The translations under genes were made by a program, and so were the position numbers. Source: Lachnospira sp. UBA4346 (lineage in GTDB: Bacteria; Bacillota; Clostridia; Lachnospirales; Lachnospiraceae). Taken from it: a stretch of DNA of 64,000 nt. Every line of letters starts with the position of its first letter. Within the stretch, counting starts at the first letter, position 1. Shown piece after piece: positions 9,419 through 18,674 of the stretch. Location: positions 1 through 64,000 of the forward strand of contig DGTC01000043.1 of NCBI GenBank assembly GCA_002394205.1. Reading direction: 5' to 3'. The notes below the pieces were generated by a model, which saw nothing but the letters and a program-made list of their open reading frames with translations, was not told the DNA's origin and did no database searches.

Positions 9419-9465
9419 GAAAACAGAGCTACGAAGTAGCGAGAAAGCACGAAGTGCGAGTTTTC
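9419..9465. repeat. Nested inverted repeats able to form a three-way junction
   Basis: Two small perfect hairpins with identical GAA loops lie side by side: GCTAC-GAA-GTAGC (9428-9440) and GCAC-GAA-GTGC (9447-9457). They are enclosed by an outer stem GAAAAC (9419-9424) and GTTTTC (9460-9465). There is no T-run, so this is not a normal terminator. It lies between the unknown 398-residue gene and the DUF896 gene, 34 bases before the latter's start. It may be an RNA processing or regulatory element, or a member of a dispersed palindromic repeat family. Confidence 0.6.
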
Positions 9466-9499
9466 GAGTATATAAGATAAAATTAGAAAGGAAAATAAA

Positions 9500-9766
9500 A
9501 TGGTATCACAGCAGGATATTCAAAGAATAAATGAATTATACAGAAAGTCAAAGGCAGAAGGCTTAACAAAGGCAGAAGAAGCTGAGCAGAAGAAGTTGCG
9601 TAAGGCGTATATTGCAGCATTTCGTAATAATCTAAGAGGAACATTAGATTCGATTAAGATTCAGAATCCGGATGGATCAATGATTGATGTAAAGGCACGT
9701 CATGATGAGAAGATGGCAAAGAAAGCACAGGAAGAATTAGAAGAGGCGAAAAAGAATGGCAACTAA
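9500..9766 (+). CDS. DUF896 (YnzC/UPF0291) small protein
   Basis: An 88-residue helical, highly charged protein matching the DUF896 family: INELYRKSKAEGLTKAEEAEQKKLR is followed by YIAAFRNNLRGTLDSI and a Lys/Glu-rich tail. B. subtilis relatives (YnzC, YneF-region proteins) are small cytosolic proteins, one linked to the SOS response, without a settled biochemical role. A GAAAGGA site precedes the ATG. It overlaps the start of the 5-formyl-THF cyclo-ligase gene by 11 bases, which suggests coupled translation. Confidence 0.88.
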   Translation: MVSQQDIQRINELYRKSKAEGLTKAEEAEQKKLRKAYIAAFRNNLRGTLDSIKIQNPDGSMIDVKARHDEKMAKKAQEELEEAKKNGN

Positions 9767-10313
9767 TGCTGTAACAAAGCAGGAAGCAAGAACGATTGTC
9801 AAACAAAAAAAGAGAGAAATGAAGTCTGAGGAAATTCTGAAAAACAGCAAAATAATTTTTGAAAAGATTGTAGATTTACCGGAATTTCAGCAGAATGATA
9901 AAATTTTAACATATGTAAGCTATAATCAGGAAGTGGAAACACATACATTTATTACACAATGTATTGCACAGGGAAAAGAAGTCTATGTACCAAAGGTTCA
10001 TGGGAAAGTCATGAAGTTTCATAGAATTCATGATTTATCAGAGTTAAAGCCGGGAACGATGGGAATTTTAGAACCTGTCAATGAACCAGAAGAAGTATCA
10101 GAAGGGTTGATGATTATGCCGGGGCTTGCATTTGATATTTCAAGAAACAGAGTAGGTTATGGCGGTGGTTTTTATGATAAATATTTAGAAAATCATTCAA
10201 AGATGCAGACAATTGCTGTATGTTTTGATGTACAGATTTTTGATGAGATTTTGGTGGAGGCATATGATTTAAAGCCGGAAATGATTGTGACGGAGACAAG
10301 AATTCTTTGTTAA
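9756..10313 (+). CDS. 5-formyltetrahydrofolate cyclo-ligase
   Basis: A 185-residue enzyme that converts 5-formyl-THF to 5,10-methenyl-THF with ATP, returning a storage folate to the active one-carbon pool. The N-terminal KQEARTIVKQKKREM helix and the C-terminal motif with GLAFDISRNRVGYGGGFYDKYL (PG.AFD....R.GYGGG.YD) are diagnostic. It starts inside the end of the DUF896 gene. folD, the neighbouring enzyme in folate interconversion, is not in this window. Orthologous to B. subtilis YqgN by family. Confidence 0.93.
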   Translation: MATNAVTKQEARTIVKQKKREMKSEEILKNSKIIFEKIVDLPEFQQNDKILTYVSYNQEVETHTFITQCIAQGKEVYVPKVHGKVMKFHRIHDLSELKPGTMGILEPVNEPEEVSEGLMIMPGLAFDISRNRVGYGGGFYDKYLENHSKMQTIAVCFDVQIFDEILVEAYDLKPEMIVTETRILC

Positions 10314-10371
10314 AATGAAGTAGTCAGAACGAAGTGTGAAAAAAGTTGTAATAGAGGGATGGAGGAATATT

Positions 10372-11619
10372 ATGGAAACACTAGAACAGATTGGAAAAAA
10401 TGCCAAAGCAGCTTCAAGATTACTCGGTAAGATGGGGACAACACAAAAAAATGAGGCATTGCATGCAGTTGCAGATGCTCTGCTTGCTGCAAAGACAGAG
10501 ATTCAGACAGAGAATCAGAAGGATATTGAGCGAGGTAAGGCAAATGGGATGCACCCTGCGATGATTGATCGTTTAACGCTTACAGATGCCCGTATTGAAG
10601 GAATGGCAGAAGGATTGTATCAGTTGGTGCAGTTAGAAGATCCGATTGGTGAAGTGACTTCCATGAAGAAACGTCCAAATGGTTTGATGATTGGAAAAAA
10701 GAAAGTTCCGCTTGGTGTTGTTGCGATTATTTATGAATCCAGACCAAATGTTACAGCAGATGCGTTTGGCTTAACTTTTAAATCAGGAAATGCAGTGATT
10801 TTGCGTGGTGGCAGTGATGCCATTTGCTCGAATATTGCAATTGTTGATATTATTCGAAAGAGTTTAGAAAATTCAGGTGTTACACCGGATGCCATTCAGC
10901 TCATTACAGATACAGACCGCAAGTATGTCAATGAATTGATGACGATGAATGATTATGTAGATGTTATTATTCCACGAGGCGGTGCAGGTCTGATTCAAAA
11001 TGTTGTACATAACAGTACGGTTCCGGTTATTGAGACAGGTACAGGAAATTGCCATATTTATATTGATGCAGATGCAGATATTGCAATGGCGTGTGATATT
11101 ATTTATAATGCGAAGACACAGCGAATTGGTGTATGTAATGCGTGTGAGTCACTTGTTGTTGATAAGCAGATTGCTAAGAAAGTCATTCCTCAGATTGTTG
11201 ACCGCTTAAAGCAAAAACAGGTGGAGGTTCGTGGAGACGAACTTGCCTGTGCAATTGATGATAGAATCATCGCTGCAACGGAAGAAGACTGGGGAACAGA
11301 GTATTTGGATTATATTATTTCTGTCAAGACGGTAGATTCCATTGATGAAGCAATTGCGCATATTAATAAATATAATACAGGACATTCCGAGTCAATTATT
11401 ACGAACAATTACGCACACGCACAGCAGTTCTTAGATGAAATAGATGCGGCAGCAGTTTATGTCAATGCTTCAACAAGATTTACAGATGGTTTCGAATTTG
11501 GCTTCGGAGCAGAGATTGGAATTAGTACACAAAAGATTCACGCAAGAGGTCCAATGGGACTGGATGCATTGACAACAACGAAATATATTATTTATGGAAA
11601 CGGACAGGTGAGAAAGTAA
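10372..11619 (+). CDS. proA: Glutamate-5-semialdehyde dehydrogenase (gamma-glutamyl phosphate reductase)
   Basis: The second enzyme of proline synthesis: NADPH-dependent reduction of glutamyl-5-phosphate. The 415-residue protein shows the aldehyde-dehydrogenase-like fold with IYESRPNVTADAFGL, SGNAVILRGGSDA, and the catalytic cysteine region IGVCNACESLVV; the C-terminal motif FTDGFEFGFGAEIGIST is typical of ProA. The ATG at 10372 follows GGAGG (10361-10365); an upstream in-frame GTG at 10336 has no ribosome site. It completes the pathway begun by proB at 7302. Confidence 0.96.
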   Translation: METLEQIGKNAKAASRLLGKMGTTQKNEALHAVADALLAAKTEIQTENQKDIERGKANGMHPAMIDRLTLTDARIEGMAEGLYQLVQLEDPIGEVTSMKKRPNGLMIGKKKVPLGVVAIIYESRPNVTADAFGLTFKSGNAVILRGGSDAICSNIAIVDIIRKSLENSGVTPDAIQLITDTDRKYVNELMTMNDYVDVIIPRGGAGLIQNVVHNSTVPVIETGTGNCHIYIDADADIAMACDIIYNAKTQRIGVCNACESLVVDKQIAKKVIPQIVDRLKQKQVEVRGDELACAIDDRIIAATEEDWGTEYLDYIISVKTVDSIDEAIAHINKYNTGHSESIITNNYAHAQQFLDEIDAAAVYVNASTRFTDGFEFGFGAEIGISTQKIHARGPMGLDALTTTKYIIYGNGQVRK

Positions 11620-11657
11620 TTGCATCACATACAACAAAAATATCGTGAAAGGATGGA

Positions 11658-11774
11658 ATGAATAAGATGAAAGAATTAGTTTATCAGTTGGGTATTTATT
11701 TTATTGCAATTGGAGTTGTGAAGCTGGGGTATACGGCAGTGCTGTATATGAAGAGACGAAGAGAATATAGATAG
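11658..11774 (+). CDS. Candidate 38-residue membrane micro-protein
   Basis: An ATG at 11658 behind AAAGGATGG opens a 38-codon frame ending with TAG at 11774. A hydrophobic segment (YQLGIYFIAIGVVKLGYTAV) is followed by the basic tail MKRRREYR, the profile of a single-pass small membrane protein with a cytosolic C-terminus. It lies 38 bases after proA and just ahead of a rho-independent terminator, as expected for a final cistron. A second in-frame ATG at 11667 is possible. Function unknown; the call rests on start signal, composition and position only. Confidence 0.5.
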   Translation: MNKMKELVYQLGIYFIAIGVVKLGYTAVLYMKRRREYR

Positions 11775-11798
11775 TTGACAGAACAACGGAAATAAAAA

Positions 11799-11835
11799 GG
11801 CATTATCCTATAAGGTGTATGGATAGTGCTTTTTT
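11799..11835 (+). terminator. Rho-independent terminator after proA region
   Basis: The stem GGCATTATCC pairs with GGATAGTGC (one G-T pair) around a loop of about ten bases and is followed by six T residues at 11830-11835. It closes the proline/folate transcript and the candidate micro-ORF. Confidence 0.8.
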
Positions 11836-11858
11836 CATATCATTAGGAAACTTCGTTC

Positions 11859-11868
11859 TTGTTATAAT
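11859..11868 (+). promoter_or_regulatory. Extended -10 promoter
   Basis: A TG-T-TATAAT extended -10 element with TATAAT at 11863-11868. No good -35 box is visible. It lies about 28 bases before the candidate GTG of the 46-residue ORF at 11896. Confidence 0.4.
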
Positions 11869-11895
11869 GGTTTGGGAAATATGTAGGAGTGAAAG

Positions 11896-12036
11896 GTGAG
11901 AGGAATAAAAGGGAATCAGGGGAATGACTGGGATAATTTATTAGAATGGGCGGATTATTTTACATTTGTTATATGGAAGAAAAATGGTAATAATAACGTT
12001 ACAATTGAGTTTCAGAAGTTTGATTATGAGTATTAA
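11896..12036 (+). CDS. Candidate 46-residue ORF, possibly a gene fragment
   Basis: A GTG at 11896 follows GGAG and opens a 46-codon frame ending in TAA at 12036. The peptide is rich in aromatic and Asn/Asp residues (NDWDNLLEWADYFTFVIWKK, then NVTIEFQKFDYEY). It has an extended -10 promoter in front and lies between a terminator and the miaB promoter. I cannot match it to a family. It could be a real small protein or the remnant of a larger decayed gene; evidence is modest. Confidence 0.3.
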   Translation: MRGIKGNQGNDWDNLLEWADYFTFVIWKKNGNNNVTIEFQKFDYEY

Positions 12037-12080
12037 GTGAAACAATTTCTTAAATGAAAATAATTTCTCATCCCCAATTC

Positions 12081-12109
12081 TTGACATATTCCTATCTTTT
12101 GATTAAACT
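12081..12109 (+). promoter_or_regulatory. Strong sigma-A-type promoter of miaB
   Basis: A consensus -35 TTGACA at 12081-12086 is followed after exactly 17 bases by the -10 TAAACT at 12104-12109. Transcription would start near 12116, about 32 bases before the miaB ATG. The bioY promoter in this window has the same two hexamers and spacing. Confidence 0.8.
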
Positions 12110-12147
12110 TATACATTGAATATTTATGTGAAGAAAGAGGTTTTTGA

Positions 12148-13608
12148 ATGAATCAGATTAGTTCGGAATTGAAGGAAAAGTTAGAAAGCGTTAATCTCAA
12201 TGATGTAATCCCTGAGAATTCATTAGATAGACAGTTATATTTTATAGAAAAATGTAAAAAGGAAATTGCTGAATTAAAGGAAAAAATTGGTCGTCCATTA
12301 TATGCATGTGTGAAGACATTCGGATGCCAGATGAATGCCAGAGATTCAGAAAAATTACTTGGAATTTTGATGCAGATTGGTTATGAACCAACAGAATCAG
12401 AAGAAGCAGATTTTGTTATTTACAATACATGTACCGTTCGTGAAAATGCGAACACACGTGTATATGGTCGTCTTGGACATTTGCATGCAATTAAGAAGAA
12501 AAATCCACATATGATTATTGCGTTGTGTGGTTGTATGATGCAGGAGCCGGATGTAGTAGAAACCATTCGCAATTCTTATAAGTTTGTTGATATTGTCTTC
12601 GGTACATTTAACATCTTTAAGTTGGCAGAGTTACTTGACAGCAGATGGAATTCAGAAGGTCAGATTATTGATATTTGGGAAGAAACGAAAGATATTGTAG
12701 AAGAATTACCAACAGAACGTAAGTTCGCATTTAAGTCAGGCGTTAATATTATGTATGGATGTGATAATTTCTGTAGTTATTGTATCGTTCCATATGTGCG
12801 TGGCCGTGAGAAGAGTCGTGTACCAGAAGAAATCGTCTGCGAGATTGAACGTCTTGTAAAGGATGGTGTGAAAGAAGTTATGCTTCTTGGACAAAATGTA
12901 AATTCATACGGAAAAGGTCTTGCAGAGCCAATTACGTTTGCACAGTTATTACATAAAATAGAGCAGATTGACGGGTTGGAAAGAATCCGTTTTATGACAC
13001 CGCATCCAAAAGATTTGTCGGATGAATTGATTGATGTTATGAGCAAGTCTACAAAGATTTGTAATCATATTCATCTTCCGTTACAGTCAGGTAGTGACCG
13101 TTTATTGAAGTTGATGAACCGTAAGTATACAAAGGAACATTATCTTGCATTGGTAGATCGTATTCGTGCAAAGATGCCAGATGTTTCTTTGACAACAGAT
13201 ATTATTGTGGGATTCCCAGGTGAGACAGAGGAAGATTTTGAAGATACATTAGATGTTGTATGCAAAGCAAAGTATGACAGTGCGTATACATTTATCTATT
13301 CTAAGAGAACAGGTACCGTTGCTGCGAATATGGAAGATCAGGTTGATGAAGCGGTAGTAAAAGAGCGTTTCAACCGTTTGTTAGAGACAGTGAATGAAGT
13401 GTCTCATACAATTATTACAAGATATACAGGCACAGTACAGAAAGCATTGGTAGAAGCTGTCAATGATCATGATGATACGTTGGTAACAGGTCGTCTGACA
13501 AGTAATATTTTGGTTCATTTTGAAGGCGGAGCAGACTTAATCGGTCAGATTGTAGATGTGCGTCTTGACGAGTGCAAGGGCTTCTATTATATGGGAACAA
13601 GAGTATAA
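12148..13608 (+). CDS. miaB: tRNA-2-methylthio-N6-dimethylallyladenosine synthase
   Basis: A radical-SAM methylthiotransferase that adds the 2-methylthio group to i6A37 of tRNAs reading U-starting codons. The N-terminal MTTase domain shows TFGCQMNARDSEKL with the first cluster cysteine; the radical SAM cluster motif C-x3-C-x2-C is in CDNFCSYCIVPYVRGREKSR; a TRAM RNA-binding domain fills the C-terminus. Length is 486 residues with about 60 extra at the N-terminus before the MTTase domain. It acts after MiaA, whose gene is 5 kb downstream behind mutSL. Confidence 0.96.
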   Translation: MNQISSELKEKLESVNLNDVIPENSLDRQLYFIEKCKKEIAELKEKIGRPLYACVKTFGCQMNARDSEKLLGILMQIGYEPTESEEADFVIYNTCTVRENANTRVYGRLGHLHAIKKKNPHMIIALCGCMMQEPDVVETIRNSYKFVDIVFGTFNIFKLAELLDSRWNSEGQIIDIWEETKDIVEELPTERKFAFKSGVNIMYGCDNFCSYCIVPYVRGREKSRVPEEIVCEIERLVKDGVKEVMLLGQNVNSYGKGLAEPITFAQLLHKIEQIDGLERIRFMTPHPKDLSDELIDVMSKSTKICNHIHLPLQSGSDRLLKLMNRKYTKEHYLALVDRIRAKMPDVSLTTDIIVGFPGETEEDFEDTLDVVCKAKYDSAYTFIYSKRTGTVAANMEDQVDEAVVKERFNRLLETVNEVSHTIITRYTGTVQKALVEAVNDHDDTLVTGRLTSNILVHFEGGADLIGQIVDVRLDECKGFYYMGTRV

Positions 13609-13632
13609 AAATCAAATAAAGTGAAGCAGTAA

Positions 13633-13665
13633 AGACAGTTGTAAGTATTCTATTTACAACTGTCT
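13633..13665. repeat. 12-bp perfect inverted repeat after miaB
   Basis: AGACAGTTGTAA (13633-13644) is perfectly inverted as TTACAACTGTCT (13654-13665), about 25 bases after the miaB stop. No T-run follows, so it is at best a weak terminator or a 3'-end stabilising stem before mutS. Confidence 0.6.
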
Positions 13666-13795
13666 GAACTGTCTTATTTGCGCTTATAACAAACCATGCG
13701 GGCATGTGTGTATGTCCATTTGGTGACTGCAACGACAACTTGAGAAACTTCTAAAGTATGTTTCTTATAATTTTACATGGAAACTGGAGGATATT

Positions 13796-16450
13796 ATGGC
13801 TGGATTTTCACCGATGATGCAGCACTATTTAAAGACAAAAGAAGAATACAAGGATTGTATATTGTTTTATAGACTTGGTGATTTCTATGAAATGTTTTTT
13901 GAAGATGCAAAGACAGTATCAAAAGAACTCGAACTGACACTTACAGGAAAGGATTGCGGGCAGGAAGAACGTGCACCGATGTGTGGAATTCCATTTCATG
14001 CAGCAGAGACGTATATTACCAGACTGGTTGCCAATGGGCATAAGGTCGCAATCTGTGAGCAGATGGAAGATCCAAAGCAGGCAAAGGGGATTGTGAAGCG
14101 TGAAGTTATTCGTGTGGTTACGCCTGCAACCAATTTGAGTACGCAGTCTTTGGATGAGAGTAAGAATAATTATTTGATGGGCATTGTTTATCTTGGAGAT
14201 AAGATAGGAGTGTCATTTATTGATTATACAACAGGTGATTATTTTGTTACGGAATTAGAGAGTGGCACAGAGTTGATTGATGAGATTAATAAATTTGTTC
14301 CGTCTGAAATTGTTGTGAATGAGTATTTTCATATGAGTGGAATTGATATTTCATTTGTTGTAGAAAAGTTAGGAATTGCATTGTCTACATTAGATAACTG
14401 GTATTTTGATGAGGATACGTGCAACAATCGTCTGTTAGACCATTTTCATCTGAATTCATTAGATGGATTAGGTTTAAAGGATTATTCTGTTGGTGTGATT
14501 GCAGCAGGAGCAGTACTGTCTTATTTGTTGGAAACACAGAAAAATGATTTAGGTCACATTACAACATTATTGCCTTATACGACAGGTAAATATATGTTGA
14601 TTGACAGTTCTTCAAGACGAAATCTGGAACTTGTTGAAACAATGCGCGAGAAGCAGAAAAGAGGTTCGCTGTTGTGGGTACTTGATAAGACAAAGACTGC
14701 AATGGGAGCAAGAACACTGCGTTCTATGATTGAACAGCCATTAATTCACAAAGATGAAATCGAAGCAAGACAGGATGTTATTGAAGAGCTGAACAACAGT
14801 TCGTTTGACCGGGAAGAAATCAGAGAGTATCTCAATCCAATTTATGATTTAGAGCGACTGATGACGAAGATTAGCTGTAAATCTGCAAACCCAAGGGATT
14901 TGATTGCATTTAAGAATTCTTTGGAAATGATTCCGGCAATTAAGCAGATTATCGGACATTTTAAGAGTGATTTGTTCGTGCAGGCTTATGAGAAGATGGA
15001 TGATTTGCAGGATTTGTATCAGTTGGTTGACCGTGCAATTATTGATGATCCGCCGATTGCGATGCGTGAAGGTGGAATTATTAAAGATGGCTATTCACAG
15101 GAAGCAGATGAATTCCGTAAAGCGAAGACAGACGGTAAGGAGTGGCTTGCACAGTTAGAGGCAAGGGAAAAGGAACAGACAGGAATTAAGAACTTAAAGG
15201 TTAAGTTTAATAAGGTTTTTGGATATTATCTGGAAGTGACGAATTCTTTTAAAAATCTCGTGCCGGATAATTGGGTTCGTAAGCAGACGTTGACAAATGC
15301 AGAACGTTATACGACAGATGAGTTAAAGAAGTTAGAAGATGTGATTCTGGGAGCAGAAGATAAATTGTATTCGTTGGAGTATGATTTATTTGCTGAAGTT
15401 CGAGAACACATTGCAAGTGAAGTTGTGCGTATTCAGGCAACGGCAAAAGCGATTGCGATGATTGATGTATTTGCCTCGTTGTCATTGGTGGCGGAACAGA
15501 ATCAGTTTGTTCGTCCAAAGATGAATGAAAAGGGTGTTATTGACATCAAAAACGGCAGACATCCGGTTGTTGAGAAGATGATTCGCAACGATATGTTTGT
15601 AGCGAATGATACGTATCTGGATAATAACAGCAATCGGATTTCGATTATTACAGGTCCGAATATGGCAGGTAAATCAACGTACATGCGGCAGACAGCATTG
15701 ATTGTCCTGATGGCACAGCTGGGTTCTTTTGTGCCGGCAACATCTGCAAATATTGGCATTGTAGACAGAATCTTTACAAGAGTTGGAGCTTCAGATGATT
15801 TGGCTTCCGGTCAGTCCACATTTATGGTGGAGATGACAGAGGTTGCAAATATTTTAAGAAATGCAACAGCAGACAGTTTGTTAATCTTAGATGAGATTGG
15901 TCGGGGAACCAGTACATTTGATGGTTTGAGTATTGCCTGGGCAGTTGTTGAATATATTGCAAATCCAAAGATTCTTGGAGCAAAGACATTATTTGCAACG
16001 CATTACCATGAACTGACAGAATTAGAAGGTACCTTAGAAGGTGTCAATAATTACTGTATCGCTGTCAAAGAACGTGGCGATGATATTGTCTTTTTACGAA
16101 AGATTGTCAAAGGTGGAGCGGACAAGAGTTATGGTATTCAGGTTGCCAAATTAGCAGGTGTTCCGGATGAAGTGATTGAGCGTGCTAAGAAATTAGTCGT
16201 TGAATTAAGTGATGCGGATATTTCGTTAAAAGCAAAAGATGTTTCTCAGTATTCTAAGAAAAAAGAAAAAATGAATGAAGAATACAAAAAGGTTGATGAG
16301 TTAGAAGTTCATCAGATGTCATTATTTGATGCTGTGGGGAATGATGAGATTATCAGTGAATTAAAGGAATTAAACATCAGTAATATGACACCGATTGATG
16401 CACTCAATGTATTATATAAGTTACAGGAAAAGGCAAAGAACCGTTGGTAG
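13796..16450 (+). CDS. mutS: DNA mismatch repair protein MutS
   Basis: An 884-residue mismatch-recognition ATPase. The N-terminal domain holds the mismatch-contacting F-x-E motif in GDFYEMFFEDA; the connector, lever and clamp domains follow; the ABC-type ATPase has Walker A TGPNMAGKSTYMRQ near residue 618, Walker B LLILDEIGRGTSTFDG and a conserved ATHYHELTEL. The C-terminus has the usual helix-turn-helix dimerisation segment. GGAGG at 13786-13790 supports the ATG. mutL starts 20 bases downstream. Confidence 0.98.
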   Translation: MAGFSPMMQHYLKTKEEYKDCILFYRLGDFYEMFFEDAKTVSKELELTLTGKDCGQEERAPMCGIPFHAAETYITRLVANGHKVAICEQMEDPKQAKGIVKREVIRVVTPATNLSTQSLDESKNNYLMGIVYLGDKIGVSFIDYTTGDYFVTELESGTELIDEINKFVPSEIVVNEYFHMSGIDISFVVEKLGIALSTLDNWYFDEDTCNNRLLDHFHLNSLDGLGLKDYSVGVIAAGAVLSYLLETQKNDLGHITTLLPYTTGKYMLIDSSSRRNLELVETMREKQKRGSLLWVLDKTKTAMGARTLRSMIEQPLIHKDEIEARQDVIEELNNSSFDREEIREYLNPIYDLERLMTKISCKSANPRDLIAFKNSLEMIPAIKQIIGHFKSDLFVQAYEKMDDLQDLYQLVDRAIIDDPPIAMREGGIIKDGYSQEADEFRKAKTDGKEWLAQLEAREKEQTGIKNLKVKFNKVFGYYLEVTNSFKNLVPDNWVRKQTLTNAERYTTDELKKLEDVILGAEDKLYSLEYDLFAEVREHIASEVVRIQATAKAIAMIDVFASLSLVAEQNQFVRPKMNEKGVIDIKNGRHPVVEKMIRNDMFVANDTYLDNNSNRISIITGPNMAGKSTYMRQTALIVLMAQLGSFVPATSANIGIVDRIFTRVGASDDLASGQSTFMVEMTEVANILRNATADSLLILDEIGRGTSTFDGLSIAWAVVEYIANPKILGAKTLFATHYHELTELEGTLEGVNNYCIAVKERGDDIVFLRKIVKGGADKSYGIQVAKLAGVPDEVIERAKKLVVELSDADISLKAKDVSQYSKKKEKMNEEYKKVDELEVHQMSLFDAVGNDEIISELKELNISNMTPIDALNVLYKLQEKAKNRW

Positions 16451-16470
16451 GATAGAGAAGGATTAGGAAG

Positions 16471-18573
16471 ATGGCAATTCAGGTATTAGATCAGAATACA
16501 ATTGATAAGATTGCAGCGGGCGAGGTGATAGAACGCCCGTCTTCTGTTGTAAAAGAACTTGTTGAAAATGCAATCGATGCACATGCGACAGCGATTACTG
16601 TGGAGATTAAAGATGGTGGTATATCTTTTATACGAATTACAGATAATGGCGAGGGAATCAAAGGAGAAGAGCTTCCGTTAGCATTTCTGCGCCATTCTAC
16701 AAGTAAGATTCGTTCGGTGGAGGATTTGTTAAGTGTAACGTCTTTAGGATTTCGTGGTGAAGCATTATCTAGTATTGCAGCAGTATCGCAGATTGAACTG
16801 ATTACAAAGACCGCAGATAATTTTACGGGGTATCGTTATGTGATTGAAGGCGGAGAAGAAAAGAGCATTGAAGAAGTGGGGGCACCGGATGGTACAACAT
16901 TTATTGTCAGAAATCTTTTCTATAATACGCCGGTACGAAGAAAGTTCTTAAAGACAGCAGCAACAGAAGCGGGATATATCAATTCGCTGTTAGAACATTT
17001 GTCACTTTCACATCCTGATGTGTCCTTCCGATTTATCAATAATAATAAGAATCGTCTGCATACATCAGGAAATATGAATCTTCGGGATATTATTTATAAT
17101 GTATATGGACGGGATATTGCGAAGAATCTCATTGAGGTGGAGGCACAGACGCAGGATATTCAGATTACAGGATATATTGGCAAGCCGATGCTGTGCCGTG
17201 GCAATCGCCTGTATGAAAATTATTATATCAATGGCAGATATATTAAGAGTGGAATTGTAACGAAAGCAATTGAGGAAGCGTACAAAGGTCATATTATGCC
17301 GCATAATTATCCGTTTACTGCATTGCATTTCACGGTAAATCAGGAGATTATGGATGTGAATGTGCATCCAACGAAAATGGAACTTCGATTTTCGAAAAAT
17401 GAATTTGTTTACCGATTCGTTTTAGATACGTTGACACAGGCACTTTCAGAAAAAGAATTAATTCCACAGGTGTCAGTTGCTTCGCCGAAGGCAGAACAGA
17501 TGCAGTCTGAAAATGTATTGCATCGTGAAAAAAATAACAATACAAATGCATTTTCATCTGCGCAATTTTCACAGAAACAACCTGTGATACAGACTGGTTT
17601 GACACAGGAAGCAATTGCAGGAATAAAAGAAACGGATACCGGCAAGTCTGTTTCATCGTCAGCACAGCCATCGTATGCAGCTGTGAAGACGGTTGCAGAA
17701 GATACGGTGGGGTATCATGCACCTGCATTAAAGCCGCTTCCGGCTGCAGATATACCGAAGCAGTCTGAAGCAGACAATATTTCAGGCAGTAAATCAGTAT
17801 CGGATGCTGCTTTTAAACCAAAGTATCAGACTAATTCATATTCAGAACGACTTCCGGAACCATTTGAGAGGAAACGTTCAAAAGAAATGGCAGAACATGA
17901 TGCAAAGGTTATGCAGGAAGTCGTGCAGAAGGAGCGTAAGGAACAGCCGGAACAGATGTCATTGTTTGCAGATAAACTCTTAGATACGTCGAATCAGAAT
18001 AAGTATCGGATTATTGGACAGTTATTTGATACATATTGGTTGATTGAATTTGAAGATAAGTTCTATATGATGGATCAGCATGCGGCACATGAAAAGGTGT
18101 TGTATGAACGAATGATGCGAAGACTGAAAGAAAAGAAGATGGATAGTCAGTTAATTGTTCCGCCAGTTATTTTAAGTCTGAATCTGAGAGAAGAGGAAGT
18201 GCTTACGGAAAACAAGGAGATTTTTGAACGAATTGGTTATGAAATTGAATCATTTGGCGGCAGAGAATATAAGGTGACGGCGTTGCCTGCAAGTTTGCCG
18301 AAGATGGATTACAGGCAGTTATTTATGGAATTATTAGATGGTCTGGTAGAGGATTCTAATGCAAAGACACCGGAGATGATTACAGAAAAGATTGCATCAA
18401 TGTCCTGTAAAGCGGCAGTCAAAGGAAATAATAAGTTATCAATGCAGGAAGCACAGGAACTTATGGCAGAGATGATGCAGGCAGAAAATCCTTATAATTG
18501 TCCACATGGAAGACCAACATTAATTATGATGAGCAAATATGATATTGAAAGAAAATTCAAACGTATTTTGTAG
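16471..18573 (+). CDS. mutL: DNA mismatch repair protein MutL with endonuclease motif
   Basis: A 700-residue GHKL ATPase that couples MutS recognition to strand removal. N-terminal motifs are ENAIDAHA, DNGEGI, and GFRGEALSSIAAV. A Ser/Gln-rich low-complexity linker spans roughly residues 345-480. The C-terminal dimerisation domain carries DQHAAHEKVLYE, the DQHA-x2-E-x4-E metal-binding motif of endonuclease-type MutL found in bacteria without MutH. It is followed by miaA after 101 bases. Confidence 0.97.
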   Translation: MAIQVLDQNTIDKIAAGEVIERPSSVVKELVENAIDAHATAITVEIKDGGISFIRITDNGEGIKGEELPLAFLRHSTSKIRSVEDLLSVTSLGFRGEALSSIAAVSQIELITKTADNFTGYRYVIEGGEEKSIEEVGAPDGTTFIVRNLFYNTPVRRKFLKTAATEAGYINSLLEHLSLSHPDVSFRFINNNKNRLHTSGNMNLRDIIYNVYGRDIAKNLIEVEAQTQDIQITGYIGKPMLCRGNRLYENYYINGRYIKSGIVTKAIEEAYKGHIMPHNYPFTALHFTVNQEIMDVNVHPTKMELRFSKNEFVYRFVLDTLTQALSEKELIPQVSVASPKAEQMQSENVLHREKNNNTNAFSSAQFSQKQPVIQTGLTQEAIAGIKETDTGKSVSSSAQPSYAAVKTVAEDTVGYHAPALKPLPAADIPKQSEADNISGSKSVSDAAFKPKYQTNSYSERLPEPFERKRSKEMAEHDAKVMQEVVQKERKEQPEQMSLFADKLLDTSNQNKYRIIGQLFDTYWLIEFEDKFYMMDQHAAHEKVLYERMMRRLKEKKMDSQLIVPPVILSLNLREEEVLTENKEIFERIGYEIESFGGREYKVTALPASLPKMDYRQLFMELLDGLVEDSNAKTPEMITEKIASMSCKAAVKGNNKLSMQEAQELMAEMMQAENPYNCPHGRPTLIMMSKYDIERKFKRIL

Positions 18574-18674
18574 TTGTATAAGAATCCGAACATTTTATCT
18601 ATGGATTGTTTATTTGAATACAATAGATGAATGGCTAAGCGAGGAATTTTGTATCGAAGAGAGGAGAAAGGTAT

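Noticed and set aside
13740..13771. Promoter before mutS (TTGAGA and TATAAT)
   Set aside because: Spacer is 20 bases, outside the normal range; mutS may be read from the miaB promoter.
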